From Terribium retamae (GTDB lineage: Bacteria; Pseudomonadota; Alphaproteobacteria; Rhizobiales; Rhizobiaceae), in the NCBI RefSeq assembly GCF_022347545.1, contig NZ_JAKREW010000017.1, positions 50,306 to 114,305 on the forward strand: 64,000 nt of DNA. The letters run 5' to 3'. The position numbers and the translations under genes are program-made. Positions 38,281 through 48,500 of the stretch are shown piece after piece; positions within the stretch are counted from its first letter, which is position 1, and every line of letters begins with the position of its first letter. The notes under the pieces are model-generated. The model did no database searches, was not told where the DNA came from, and saw only the letters and a list, made by a program, of their open reading frames with translations.

Positions 38281-39000
38281 ATGCAGCATTCCCCCTGGCT
38301 CGACCTCGACTACCGCACGCTTTTTCATCTGGATCAAAATCGGCGCATCGAACGGGAAAACGATCCGGACCGTTCGCCCGGGCCGCGCTTCTGGCTTGCG
38401 GGAGCTGCCGAGGGCAACATGTTCGGTATCGGCGCAGACGTGGATGATCGCACTGCCGCTGAACTGGAAAGCCTGGCATCCGCCGAACCAGGCTTCGCAC
38501 ATCCGGCCGCGCCGATACATCTCGACCGGTATCTGGAAACGCTTGCATCAAACACGCACAATCTCGGTCTGATCTACGAGCTTCCGCATGCACTGATGTT
38601 CCCCCTCCAGGCGCGTGTCGTCACTCACGAAAGCGAAGAAGGGCGTCACCTGCTGCAATCATTCACCAGCTATGGCATGCCCGAAAGCCTGGCCGAAGTC
38701 GGGTTCCACAGTGCGCAGGACTTCTGGGCGCCATGGTGCGTGGCCATCATCGACGATGAAATCGCATCGATCGCCTTCGCTGCACGATTGTCCGATGTCG
38801 GCGCGGAAATCGGCGTGACCACCATGAAAGCATTCCGCGGCCAGGGCTTCGGCGCAACGGTGACTGCTGCCTGGACGCAGTTGCCGCCCCTGCAACACCG
38901 AACGCTGTTCTACAGCACCGACCGCGGCAACCTCTCCTCGCAGCGTGTGGCGGCACGGCTGGGACTGCAGCAGCGTGGGACAACCTTGCGGGTGTACTAG
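38281..39000 (+). CDS. GNAT family N-acetyltransferase
   Basis: 239 residues. The C-terminal half carries the acetyl-CoA loop RGQGFGATVTAAW, preceded by the beta strand AEIGVTTMKAF and followed by LFYSTDRGNLSSQRVAARLGL. The N-terminal half is less conserved and begins MQHSPWLDLDYRTLF. The TAG stop belongs to a family A repeat. It faces the LysR gene tail to tail across that repeat and is divergent from TetR-ilvC. Substrate unknown. Confidence 0.8.
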   Translation: MQHSPWLDLDYRTLFHLDQNRRIERENDPDRSPGPRFWLAGAAEGNMFGIGADVDDRTAAELESLASAEPGFAHPAAPIHLDRYLETLASNTHNLGLIYELPHALMFPLQARVVTHESEEGRHLLQSFTSYGMPESLAEVGFHSAQDFWAPWCVAIIDDEIASIAFAARLSDVGAEIGVTTMKAFRGQGFGATVTAAWTQLPPLQHRTLFYSTDRGNLSSQRVAARLGLQQRGTTLRVY

Positions 39001-39120
39001 AGCATTTGTAGCCAAGTGGAATCACTTGGCGTCACAAAAATGCGACGAAAACAAAAACTTAGAGCGTTTCCGCGTTTCCGTGAAAACGGAAACGCTCTAG
39101 GTCGCGTTTCGAATGCTCTA
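38998..39120. repeat. Family A repeat copy 4, supplying two stop codons
   Basis: The outer arms TAGAGCATT (38998-39006) and AATGCTCTA (39112-39120) are perfect inverted repeats. Inside lie GCCAAGTG-GAAT-CACTTGGC and AGAGCGTTTCCG...CGGAAACGCTCT. The first three bases are the TAG of the acetyltransferase, and the last three, read on the minus strand, are the TAG of the LysR gene. Confidence 0.85.
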
Positions 39121-40032
39121 CCGCAGCCTTACTTTCTCGCCCACGAAATCGAGAAAGGCGCGCACGCGCGCCGGCAGCACGCCGCCCTGCCCGACATAGA
39201 CAGCGTGGATCGGCTCAGCCTCGCCGGGATTATAGTCTTCCAGCAGGGGCACAAGGCGGCCAGCGGCGATGTCTTCTTCCATGTGGAAACGCGCGGTGCG
39301 GGCAATGCCCGCGCCGGCAAGCGCCAGGCGCCTCATGGTGTCGCCATCGCTGACCACGGCGTTGCCTTGTGGTGCGATACGAACCACCTGACCGTTTTCG
39401 TCGAGAAACGGCCACCCTTCGATCAATCTGGGAAAGCCGAAGCCGAGCAGATTGTGACCAGCAAGATCAGCCGGCGTTCGAGGCATGCCGGCGCGTTCCA
39501 GATAAGCGGGCGAAGCCACCACCATTGCCCGACTCTCACCCAGCTTGCGCGCAATCAGGCTGGAATTGACCAGCGGCCCGACGCGGATCGCCACGTCGGC
39601 GTGTTCGTGCAGGAGATCCACCACCACATCGGAAACGACAAGATCGAGCACGATCTCCGGGTAGCGTGCCAGGAATTCCGGCAGGATCGGGGTGAGCTTC
39701 CACTGCGAGAAGGCTGTGTTGCAATTGACCCTCAGGCGCCCGCGCGGCACCGCGCCGGCCGCCGCCTCGCGCTCGGCGCTGTCGACGTCGGCCAGAATAC
39801 GTATGCAGCGCTCGTAGAAGATGTTGCCTTCGGCAGTCAGCGCCAGCTTGCGCGTCGATCGATTGAACAGACGTGTACCAAGACGCGCCTCCAGCCGGGC
39901 GATCAGCTTGCTGACGGCGGAAGGCGACAGCCTGAGTGCCCTGGCGGCCGGTGAAAATCCACAAAGGTCCACAACGCGCACGAACACATCCATTTCGCCA
40001 AGGCGGTTGGTGTCAATGCGCGAGGATGCCAT
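39118..40032 (-). CDS. LysR family regulator (CrgA-like)
   Basis: 304 residues from ATG 40032. The HTH is LGEMDVFVRVVDLCGFSPAA with LRLSPSAVSKLIARLE; the effector part includes RLRVNCNTAFSQWKLTPIL and the ADVAIRVGPL strand common in the CrgA/PecT branch. A start five codons earlier (40047) is possible; neither has a good ribosome site. The palindrome ATTCATGAAT lies just upstream. It is followed on the minus strand by a family A repeat that gives its stop. Target unknown; the divergent neighbour is not adjacent. Confidence 0.85.
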   Translation of the reverse strand: MASSRIDTNRLGEMDVFVRVVDLCGFSPAARALRLSPSAVSKLIARLEARLGTRLFNRSTRKLALTAEGNIFYERCIRILADVDSAEREAAAGAVPRGRLRVNCNTAFSQWKLTPILPEFLARYPEIVLDLVVSDVVVDLLHEHADVAIRVGPLVNSSLIARKLGESRAMVVASPAYLERAGMPRTPADLAGHNLLGFGFPRLIEGWPFLDENGQVVRIAPQGNAVVSDGDTMRRLALAGAGIARTARFHMEEDIAAGRLVPLLEDYNPGEAEPIHAVYVGQGGVLPARVRAFLDFVGEKVRLR

Positions 40033-40152
40033 GTTTTGTGAAATCAATTCATGAATGGTTTGGCTGACGGCAGCCTAGTTCACGACAGCGACGGTGTCCA
40101 TTTCCGGTGCGACCGTTCCGCGGCACCGGCTCTTGGCCACCGGTAGGCGCCG

Positions 40153-41418
40153 CTAAATGGCCTCGGCAGTCGCAATGTTCGGGCTTGCGCCAATCCTCGT
40201 CCAGTCTTGTTCGGTCAGGCCAATCGACCGGAACGGATCGACCATCGTTCCGGCGACCATCGAACCCAGCAACTGCGGCACAGGCGGTATCCGCGCCGCG
40301 GTTGCGACCAACCGATCGCGCATGAATGGCAAAAACGCCGAATCCGACTGGTAGAAGGGCGTGAACATCAAGGACAACGCCTGGAAAGTCCGAACATGCC
40401 GGCGCCGGGTTCTCGCATAGGACGCAAGTGCGTCCTCAAGATTGCTGTTCGTTTTGAGCGCATGGCTCAACGCCGCCGCATCCAGCAATGCCATGTTGGC
40501 GCCCTGCCCGAGCTGCGGGCTGGTCGAATGCGCGGCATCGCCGATGATGGCCAGCCGTCGGCCTGCCGGAACCTTCAGCGTGTGGTGGCCGTAACGGGCC
40601 AGCGTCAGCTGATCGAAGCTGGCGATCTGTGCGAGATAGGGCGCGCATTCCGACCACAACGAAACCACCCGCTCCTTCCAGCGGTCCAGTCCCTTCACCC
40701 GCAAAGCTTCGGCATCCGCCGGCTTAAGGCTCCAGAAGAAGGCTGCCATCTTGCCGCCGCCGCATTCCGCACGCCCGATCGGCAGAACGCCGATCATGAC
40801 GGAAGCGCGGTCATAGCGCTGGGTCAGCGCATGTTCGTCGAATCCTTCGCCATGCCAGTCGAGCGAAGCCCAGAAAGCACCATAGGCGAGCGGGCGTGGC
40901 TCGGTTGGCGCAACCGCATGGCGGCGCAATGGCGAGCGGGAACCGGAAGCGTCGACCACGAGCTCGAACGGACCGATGTTGCGGCCATCGCCACAGACCA
41001 GGCGAACCCGTTCGCCGATTTCCAACTCGTCCAGTTCCACACCGGTCTCGATGGCGATACCTGCTTCGCGCACCTTACGATAAAGCAGGCCAAACAAGGC
41101 CGCCCGATGCACCGCCACGCCAAACCGGCCGCCCGGCCGGGCGTTGTAGCGAACATCCAAGACAGTGCGGCCGCTCGCGGCATCGGCGCCATGCAAACGC
41201 TCGATCCGGCTGCCGAGCGCGACGATTGCATCGAGAAGGCCGAGATCGGCAAGCACCGTCAGTCCGGTCGGCTGCAGGATCAAGCCGGAGCCGACTGGCG
41301 ACGGCTCGGCGAACCGCTCGAAAACGGTGACGCGGTGGCCGGCACGGTGGAGATAGAGTGCCGCCGCAAGGCCAGCCGGGCCGGCTCCGGCGACCGCGAT
41401 ATCGAGAGATGCAACCAC
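40153..41418 (-). CDS. FAD-dependent monooxygenase (PHBH-like)
   Basis: Group A flavin monooxygenase, 421 residues, expected to hydroxylate an aromatic or similar compound with NAD(P)H and O2. The FAD dinucleotide motif AGAGPAGLAAALYLHRAG is near the start, the DG-like motif LVVDASGSRS mid-way, and the GD motif LAIIGDAAHSTSPQLGQG near residue 300. The C-terminal 100 residues form the usual small domain. Substrate unknown. It stands alone; the 170 bases before it carry no recognisable gene. Confidence 0.88.
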   Translation of the reverse strand: MVASLDIAVAGAGPAGLAAALYLHRAGHRVTVFERFAEPSPVGSGLILQPTGLTVLADLGLLDAIVALGSRIERLHGADAASGRTVLDVRYNARPGGRFGVAVHRAALFGLLYRKVREAGIAIETGVELDELEIGERVRLVCGDGRNIGPFELVVDASGSRSPLRRHAVAPTEPRPLAYGAFWASLDWHGEGFDEHALTQRYDRASVMIGVLPIGRAECGGGKMAAFFWSLKPADAEALRVKGLDRWKERVVSLWSECAPYLAQIASFDQLTLARYGHHTLKVPAGRRLAIIGDAAHSTSPQLGQGANMALLDAAALSHALKTNSNLEDALASYARTRRRHVRTFQALSLMFTPFYQSDSAFLPFMRDRLVATAARIPPVPQLLGSMVAGTMVDPFRSIGLTEQDWTRIGASPNIATAEAI

Positions 41419-41587
41419 CGGCGACTACAGCGTGCTGGCGGATTGGTGGGGTTTCTTTGCTGGAGTTGGCGCGCAGAACAGGACGTACATGAGGACCCTC
41501 GTGAAAGCTGGCCGAGCGTTACCGCCTCAGCTTCCACTGTCAACGCGGTGATCGGCCGCTGATGCACGCCAAACCCAGCGGAATCTT

Positions 41588-43507
41588 CTAGATCGTCACC
41601 TGCGTACCGACTTCCACCACGCGCCCGGTCGGGATCTGGAAGTATTCGGTCGCGTCGGCGGCGGTTCGCGCAAGGCCGATGAACATCCGGTCCTGCCACA
41701 AAGGCATGCCGGAATTCGGCGAAGCCTTCAGCGAGCGGCGCGACAGGAAGAACGACGTCGTCATGATGTCGAACTTCCAGCCCTGCTTGCGGCAGATGGC
41801 CAGCGCCTTCGGAATGTTGGGCTGTTCCATGTAGCCGAAGGTCAGCGAGACCCGCATGAACAGCTCGTTGATGGTTTCCATCTTCACGCGTTCGCTGTCG
41901 GGCACGATCGGTTGCGGCGCAGTCACCACCGAAAGGATGACGTTCTGTTCATGCAGCACCTTGTAGTGCTTGAGGCTGTGCATGAGCGCAGTGGGAGCGC
42001 TGAGCGGATCGCTGGTCAGGAATACCGCCGTGCCGGCGACCACTTGTGGTTTCTTCTTCAGCAGATTGCCGGCGAGGAAATCGAGCGGAATCTCGTTGCG
42101 GCGGGTCTTCTCGAACAGGTAGCGGCTGCCGCGCACCCAGGTCCACATCACCAGCACCACCGAGAAGGCCACCGCCAGCGAAGCCCAGCCGCCCTCGAAC
42201 ACCTTGACGATGTTGGAGACGAAGAAACCAACGTCGATGAACGCGAACAGTGCCGTCAGCGCCACGGCAAGGCCGAGGTTCCATTTCCAGATGCGGGTCA
42301 TGATCACGAAAAGGAGAACGGTGGTGACCAGCATGTTGCCGGTAACCGAAATACCGTAGGCCGAAGCCAGCGAACTCGACTGCTGAAAGCCGACGACCAG
42401 CAGCATCACGACGATCGCCAGGATGAAATTGACGCGCGGCATATAGATCTGGCCGGATTGTTTTTCGGAGGTGTGCTGGATTTCCAGGCGCGGCAGCATG
42501 TTCAGCTGCACAGCCTGGCGTGTCAGCGAATACGCCCCCGAGATAACCGCCTGGCTGGCGATAACGGTCGCGGCAGTCGCGAGCACCACCATCGGTATCA
42601 GCGCCCAGCCTTCGTTCATTTCAAAGAACGGATGGCCGATCTCGCCGCCTCTCGCCAGCACGAAGGCGGCCTGGCCGGCATAGTTGAGCAACAGACAAGG
42701 GAAAACGACCCACAGCCAGGCGAGCACGATGGGCTTGCGGCCGAAATGGCCGAGATCTGCATAAAGCGCTTCCGCCCCTGTCACCGCCAGGAAAATCGCA
42801 CCCACAGTGACGAAGGCGACTCCCGGCGAATTTATAAGGAAGTGAACGATGTAATACGGGTTTATCGCTAGCAGCACTTCCGGATCGTCGACGATGTGGA
42901 CAATGCCGGAAACACCGATGGCAACGAACCAGAGTGCCGTGATCGGTCCGAAGATCATGGCCACGCTGCCGGTGCCGAACCGCTGCACGGAAAACAGGAT
43001 CGCCAGGATCACCAGCGTCAAGGGCACGACGTAAGGATCGAAGGTCGGCGTGACGACCTTCATGCCTTCAACGGCCGATAGCACCGAGATCGCCGGCGTG
43101 ATGACAGCATCGCCGTAGAACAGAGAGGCACCGACCATGCCGATACCGAGCACGATCGCCGAGCGTTTCTGGAACGTCGCGCGTGCCAGCGCCATCAGCG
43201 ACAGCGTGCCGCCTTCGCCGCGGTTGTCTGCGCGAAGCACGAACATGATGTATTTGATGGTGACGATGATCGTCAGCGCCCAGATCACAAGAGACAGGAC
43301 GCCGAGCACGTCGTCGCGCTTCGAAAGTTCACTGCCGGACGCTGCGACCAGCGCCTCGCGAAAGGCATAGATCGGGCTCGTGCCGATGTCGCCATAAACG
43401 ACACCGAGAGCGCCCAGCATCAGCACCTTGGTGCTGTGCTGTTCAACCCCTGAATGCTCGGGTTGTTCGGTTCCTTCTGCCTCAATGCCATTGTTGGCAA
43501 CGGCCAT
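41588..43507 (-). CDS. kup: Kup-type potassium uptake protein
   Basis: Proton-coupled potassium importer of the inner membrane, 639 residues with about 12 helices in the first 430. The Kup signature [14 protein letters not shown] is near the start, followed by [32 protein letters not shown] and GIVHI-type helix ends. The cytoplasmic C-terminal domain (about 480-639) ends [22 protein letters not shown] 43507 with GGAG 9 bases upstream is preferred over the GTG at 43516. It follows pdxJ by about 100 bases on the same strand. Confidence 0.95.
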   Translation of the reverse strand: MAVANNGIEAEGTEQPEHSGVEQHSTKVLMLGALGVVYGDIGTSPIYAFREALVAASGSELSKRDDVLGVLSLVIWALTIIVTIKYIMFVLRADNRGEGGTLSLMALARATFQKRSAIVLGIGMVGASLFYGDAVITPAISVLSAVEGMKVVTPTFDPYVVPLTLVILAILFSVQRFGTGSVAMIFGPITALWFVAIGVSGIVHIVDDPEVLLAINPYYIVHFLINSPGVAFVTVGAIFLAVTGAEALYADLGHFGRKPIVLAWLWVVFPCLLLNYAGQAAFVLARGGEIGHPFFEMNEGWALIPMVVLATAATVIASQAVISGAYSLTRQAVQLNMLPRLEIQHTSEKQSGQIYMPRVNFILAIVVMLLVVGFQQSSSLASAYGISVTGNMLVTTVLLFVIMTRIWKWNLGLAVALTALFAFIDVGFFVSNIVKVFEGGWASLAVAFSVVLVMWTWVRGSRYLFEKTRRNEIPLDFLAGNLLKKKPQVVAGTAVFLTSDPLSAPTALMHSLKHYKVLHEQNVILSVVTAPQPIVPDSERVKMETINELFMRVSLTFGYMEQPNIPKALAICRKQGWKFDIMTTSFFLSRRSLKASPNSGMPLWQDRMFIGLARTAADATEYFQIPTGRVVEVGTQVTI

Positions 43508-43613
43508 CGGCGACACTCCGTTTCAAGCGCGCGGTGCTCTACGCTTACCGCAATGCAATATCAAGTGCCCCGGCGTCATTACCCTGACATTCGCGGGTTC
43601 GAACGGATCGTCT

Positions 43614-44354
43614 TTACCACCCGCACGCCTTCAGGAACCGCCCTATCGTGCCGGCCATGCCATACTCCAGCGCATCGGCTGTCAAGCCATGTCCGATAGA
43701 GACTTCCGCCAATCTTGGAATACGCGTTATCAACGGCGGGAGATTGGACACGACAAGGTCATGCCCGGCATTGACCTGAAGCCCGGCAGCCATCGCAGCG
43801 TCAGCTGTTTTCCCGAGCTTTTCCAACTCCTTGGCGGCGCTTCCCGAATCGGAATGATAACCACCATAAGGCCCGGTATAGAGTTCGATGCGATCAGCAC
43901 CGATATCGCGTGCGGCGGTCACGCCGGCGGGATCGGGATCGGAAAACAGCGAAACGCGGAAGCCGCCCTTCTTGAGGCGTTTCACGATCGGTTCGAGAAA
44001 ATCAGTCTGCTCGACAAAATTCCAGCCATGATCTGAAGTTGCCTGCGCCGGGTCATCCGGCACCAAGGTCACCTGTTCGGGCTGGTTCTTTTCCACAAGC
44101 TCAAGGAAATCCTCGGTCGGATAACCCTCGATGTTGAATTCGGCTTTGGGAAACTCGTCATCGATCAGCGCGCGAAGCTCCGGGAGATCAGAATGGCGGG
44201 TATGACGCTCGTCCGGCCGCGGATGCACCGTCAGCCCATGCGCACCCGCTGCAAGCGCGATGCGACCGAGACCGGTCACGCTCGGCCAAGGCAGGTCGCG
44301 GCGATTGCGCAGCAGCGCGATGGCATTGAGGTTCACGGAAAGCTTGGCTGGCAT
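43614..44354 (-). CDS. pdxJ: Pyridoxine 5'-phosphate synthase
   Basis: Last ring-forming enzyme of vitamin B6 synthesis in the DXP-dependent route; 246 residues, TIM barrel. Motifs are [30 protein letters not shown] (with catalytic His), [27 protein letters not shown] and [15 protein letters not shown]. The frame extends to 44705 but ATG 44354 ([10 protein letters not shown]) is the family start. It is divergent from a phosphatase and upstream of kup in the same direction. Confidence 0.96.
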   Translation of the reverse strand: MPAKLSVNLNAIALLRNRRDLPWPSVTGLGRIALAAGAHGLTVHPRPDERHTRHSDLPELRALIDDEFPKAEFNIEGYPTEDFLELVEKNQPEQVTLVPDDPAQATSDHGWNFVEQTDFLEPIVKRLKKGGFRVSLFSDPDPAGVTAARDIGADRIELYTGPYGGYHSDSGSAAKELEKLGKTADAAMAAGLQVNAGHDLVVSNLPPLITRIPRLAEVSIGHGLTADALEYGMAGTIGRFLKACGW

Positions 44355-44497
44355 GATCGGCCTTGGGCGGTTGCGGGCAGCGGAAGCTATAGCCCAGCGC
44401 CAGCGAAACAAACATCCTTTTCGGCTGTTCCAGCCTCGCGCTTTCGGTTGCGTGTCATGATCGGATGGGCAACATGGGCGGCATCTCAGGGATTCCC

Positions 44498-45361
44498 ATG
44501 CCGACGCTACGCATCCTCGATTCGCTTTCCGATCCCGGCAACGCGGCCCGTCGCAACGAGGATACTGCCGGTGGCAATACGTCTTGCGCCTTCGTCGTCG
44601 ATGGCGCCACTGGACTGGGTGGCAAGCCCGTGCTTGACACCACCTCTGACGCGGCATGGTTGGCAGCCTTTGCCGCACGGGTTTTCGAGACGGAAATCGC
44701 CACAACGACCCCGATAGACGACACGGTTCGCGATTTGAACGCCCGAGTTCGGCGACGAATCATTGAAGCGGCTGGCGACGAGACGGTCGAGGCCTGGGCA
44801 TTGCCGACGGCGAGCTTTCAACTGGTGCGCATGGAAGGCCGGGAACTGGCTGTCTATGGCCTTGGCGACTGCAGGCTGTTCCTGGTTGATGCGGACGGCA
44901 AGGCCTTCGAAACCAACGGCGATTACAGCAAGGCCGAGAGTGAAGGCGCTCGCCGCGCGGTAGCGCAGGCCGGAGGCTTGGCCGCCTGGCGCTCGCTCGC
45001 CGAAGAGCCTGTGGTGCGCGAAGCGTTGCGCCGCTCGCGGGCACGTCACAATCAGCCTGGTGGCGTCGTTTGGACACTTGGTAGCGCGCCCGAGGCAGCC
45101 GCACATCTCGCCACCTGGCGCCTCAGCCCTGCCCTGCCGACACGCGGACTTCTGTGCACAGACGGCTTCTCCGCCCTTGTCGACAAATATGGCCGTTATG
45201 ACAGTGCCGGGCTAATCCAGACCGCTTTCGAACGTGGTCTGGCTAATTTGATGAGCGAGTTGCGTCGGATCGAACATGAAGAAGATCCCGACGGACAGCG
45301 ATATCCCCGCTTCAAGGTCAGCGATGACGCGACGGCATTGCTGTTTGAAATAGCCCCGTAA
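44498..45361 (+). CDS. PP2C-like serine/threonine phosphatase
   Basis: 287 residues from ATG 44498; ATG 44465 or 44474 upstream is possible. PP2C-type metal sites are seen in order: [29 protein letters not shown] and [21 protein letters not shown] is the middle strand. The N-terminal [17 protein letters not shown] matches uncharacterised PP2C-like proteins of rhizobia. Substrate unknown. It is divergent from pdxJ and followed directly by a repeat hairpin. Confidence 0.75.
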   Translation: MPTLRILDSLSDPGNAARRNEDTAGGNTSCAFVVDGATGLGGKPVLDTTSDAAWLAAFAARVFETEIATTTPIDDTVRDLNARVRRRIIEAAGDETVEAWALPTASFQLVRMEGRELAVYGLGDCRLFLVDADGKAFETNGDYSKAESEGARRAVAQAGGLAAWRSLAEEPVVREALRRSRARHNQPGGVVWTLGSAPEAAAHLATWRLSPALPTRGLLCTDGFSALVDKYGRYDSAGLIQTAFERGLANLMSELRRIEHEEDPDGQRYPRFKVSDDATALLFEIAP

Positions 45362-45362
45362 G

Positions 45363-45405
45363 CATGTCGCGTAAAAGTGTGCAGCGGTTTTGAGATAGCG
45401 ACATG
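45363..45405. repeat. Repeat hairpin after the PP2C gene
   Basis: CATGTCGC (45363-45370) pairs with GCGACATG (45398-45405) around GTAAAAGTGTGCAGCGGTTTT, the core also present in the family A unit at 22641. It starts right after the phosphatase stop and may act as a terminator. Confidence 0.65.
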
Positions 45406-45514
45406 TGTAGAATCAAAGACCTGCTCAAGGAGCGAATCTGAAAGATTGCGACGCGCATTAGAAGCAGGATGGCTCCAGGGGCGCTTCTGAGCCTGTGCTT
45501 AGCGATGCGAGCGG

Positions 45515-48500
45515 CTAAAAACGCACGGAAAAGTCGGCGCGAATGCCGTGATCGCGAACGCCATCTCCGAATTGCCCGCTGTAGGATAAACCAAGCCCTG
45601 CACTCGGAGAAATCACCACGTCCAGTCCGGCTTCCAGAACGGCTGCATTGCGTGCCAGCGGGACACCGGCAACGGTGAAGACGTCACCGCCGGCGAAGCT
45701 GAAGTCGGCATTGGGTGAACGCTCGCCAAAGGCGTGGCGCCAGCCAATCAAGCCATGCGCTGTCGCCGTGATTTCGCCAAAGACGAAACCTCTCTCTGCC
45801 CGCAGACCAAAGGTCGTGAGGGTCGCGTCGGTCGTCGAACTTGAACCTTCCAGCGCCGCAGACCCGTTGCTTTCCGAGAAGGCATCGGTATGCAGATTAA
45901 CATAAGCAACGTTGGCAAACGGCTCCAAATCGAGATACCCAGCCTGCAGTTGATAGCCGAGTTCGCCGAACACCTGGGCCGTTCCGGCGTGATAGCCTGC
46001 TAGAAGCCTATCGTCGAAGCCCGCAAACGCGGTGCGGCGCCCAGTATCGATATCGTGCCAAGAATAGGCCGCGCCCATCCGCAAGGCGACCTGGCCAGAA
46101 ACAACGCCGCCATAGATACCCAGATGCGCATTGTCACTCTTGCCCGAGGACAGACGCATATCCGCATCGAATGACGTTCGGCTGTATCCGCCAAGGATGC
46201 CCAGGCGCCATTCATCGCTGACGGCCGCGTCAGCGCCGGCCAGGAAGCCGCCCGTCGAGCGATCAAGCGTTGCTGCATTGCCGTCGCCTTCAATTTCACC
46301 CCAAGAGCCGACAGCTCTGCTCCAGAAAGCCAGACCACCGAGCATCGTGCCGGCCGAGTTGGTGCCCATGGCGTGGGTGGCCGGAGCATCAATCGTCCCA
46401 TCCCTTAGACGATTGACTATGCTTTCGCGGACAAGCAGGCTGTCTTCCAGGAGGGCACTCTTAGCCGACGCATGCACGTCACCCGAAAGCAGGTCGAATG
46501 CAGCGCGCGCTCCGAGTGCATCTAACTGAAGAAGGGCCTCCAGCAGCGGATTGCCGTTTGCCAGAGAAGCGAGACCTCTCGCTGTCGCAACTTGGTTCGG
46601 CGTTTGGCCTACACTATCCAGGCTGGCTGTTTGGTTTATCGCCAGAAACACGTTGTTGGTATCATAACTCAACAACGGCGTGAGAAAGGCGGATTTTACT
46701 GGTCCTGGACGATCGAATGTGCCGAAGACGCCACCCTTGGCACTCAGGATTTTGTAACGGAAATCCCTACTGAATCCAGCGAGGGGTACAACCGCCACCG
46801 TTCCACCGCTCAATATTGCCTCGCCACTCGCCTCAATCAGATCACTGCGCCCATGCGCGCCGGCCTCAAGCTGATAAGTTGAGCCGGCTGCAAAACTGAT
46901 GTCGCCGGCCACCGACAGTGTGCCAATCGAATTGCCGGGGGCGATCGTGGCTCCGGGCTCGAGAGTGGTCGTCCCAACCGTACCTGAACCGGCAAGCCAG
47001 CCGTTCGTATGAACGGCGAGCGTCCCCCCAAGCTGGCCGTTTACCACAAGCTTCGCACCATTTACCGAAGTCGTCCCCAGGAAACCGTTTGATTCTCCTG
47101 TCAGAACGGTGGTGCCTGAAAAGACATTGACGTTGCCGTGCCCAATCAACGTGGGCGCGAAGACATAATCTGTTGCGGTATGATTGAAATTGAGAGTGCC
47201 CGTGCCAACACCGAATACAACGGTGCGAACATCAAGTATTCCAGGCGCGACCGCCGCTTCGCCGAGGGTTCCACCAATATCAACCGCCCCCCTCGCTGAA
47301 GCCCTGACGGCGACCTCGATTGCACCAGCGCCGTCGGCTGCAACAAAACGACCGCCGTCGGCAAGCATCAATGTGCCGTCAGCCTCGTAGCCGACATAAA
47401 TCGGCCCGGTCTCATCGCTGTTGGACCAGGTCGAGCCGGCGCCGCGCACGATCGCCAACCCCTTGCCTCGCCCACTGTCGCCGATCGAGGCAAATTCACT
47501 GACCACCGTGCCGCCATTCTCGACAATCATGGCGCCGGTGCCTTCATCACCGATGGCGATCAGGTCCATATCCCAGAGCGAGCCGCTGCCGCTCACCAAC
47601 AACGAACCTGTCGAGCCGGCATTTCTCGCAATGCGTCCGATTGAACCGCCTGCAACTTTGCCGCCATCACCGACGACGAGCGAACCGGTACCGGACGTGC
47701 CGATATCGAGATCGTCGACCGCCGCCATCATCCAGGTCGAACCTGTACCGATCACGGAGACCTTGCCGACTGCGCTTGCAGCGTTGCCGATCACGACATT
47801 GCCGCCGGTAACCAGTGCGCCGCCATCTCCAACGGCCAGCGTGCCATTAGCCTCGTAGCCCACATAAAGTGAAATGCCGGCATCGACGTTGGTCCATATC
47901 GAGCCAGCACCGCGCACGGTCACAAGTCCCTCGCCCGCCCCGCTGTCGCCGATCGAAGCGAATTTACTGTTCACCTTGCCGCCATCCTCGACGGTCATGG
48001 TGCCTGTTCCTTCGTCACCTACGGCGATCACATCCATATCCCAGAGAGAGCCCGCGCCGCTGACCAGAACCGAGCCAACCGATCCTGCATTCCTGGCGAT
48101 ACGGCCAAGGAAGCCGCCCTCGACCTTGCCGCCATCAGCGACAATCAGCGAACCGCTGCCAGACGTGCCGATTTCGAGTTCGTCGATCGCCGCCAGTGTC
48201 CACCTCGAACCTGCGCCGGACACCAATGCCTTGCCTGTAGCACCCGCTGCATTGCCGATCACTGCATCTCCCCCGGAGATAATGGTGCCACCGTCCGCAA
48301 TAACCATCGCGCCATCGGCCTCGTAGCCCACATAAAGCGAAATGCCGGTGCCGATATTCGTCCATGTCGAGGTGGCACCACGCACGGTTACAAGGCCCTC
48401 GCCTGCTCCGCTATCACCGATCGAAGCAAATTCACTGTTCACCGTGCCGCCATTCCAGATGGACATGGTGCCTGTTCCTTCGTCGCCTACGGCAATCAGG

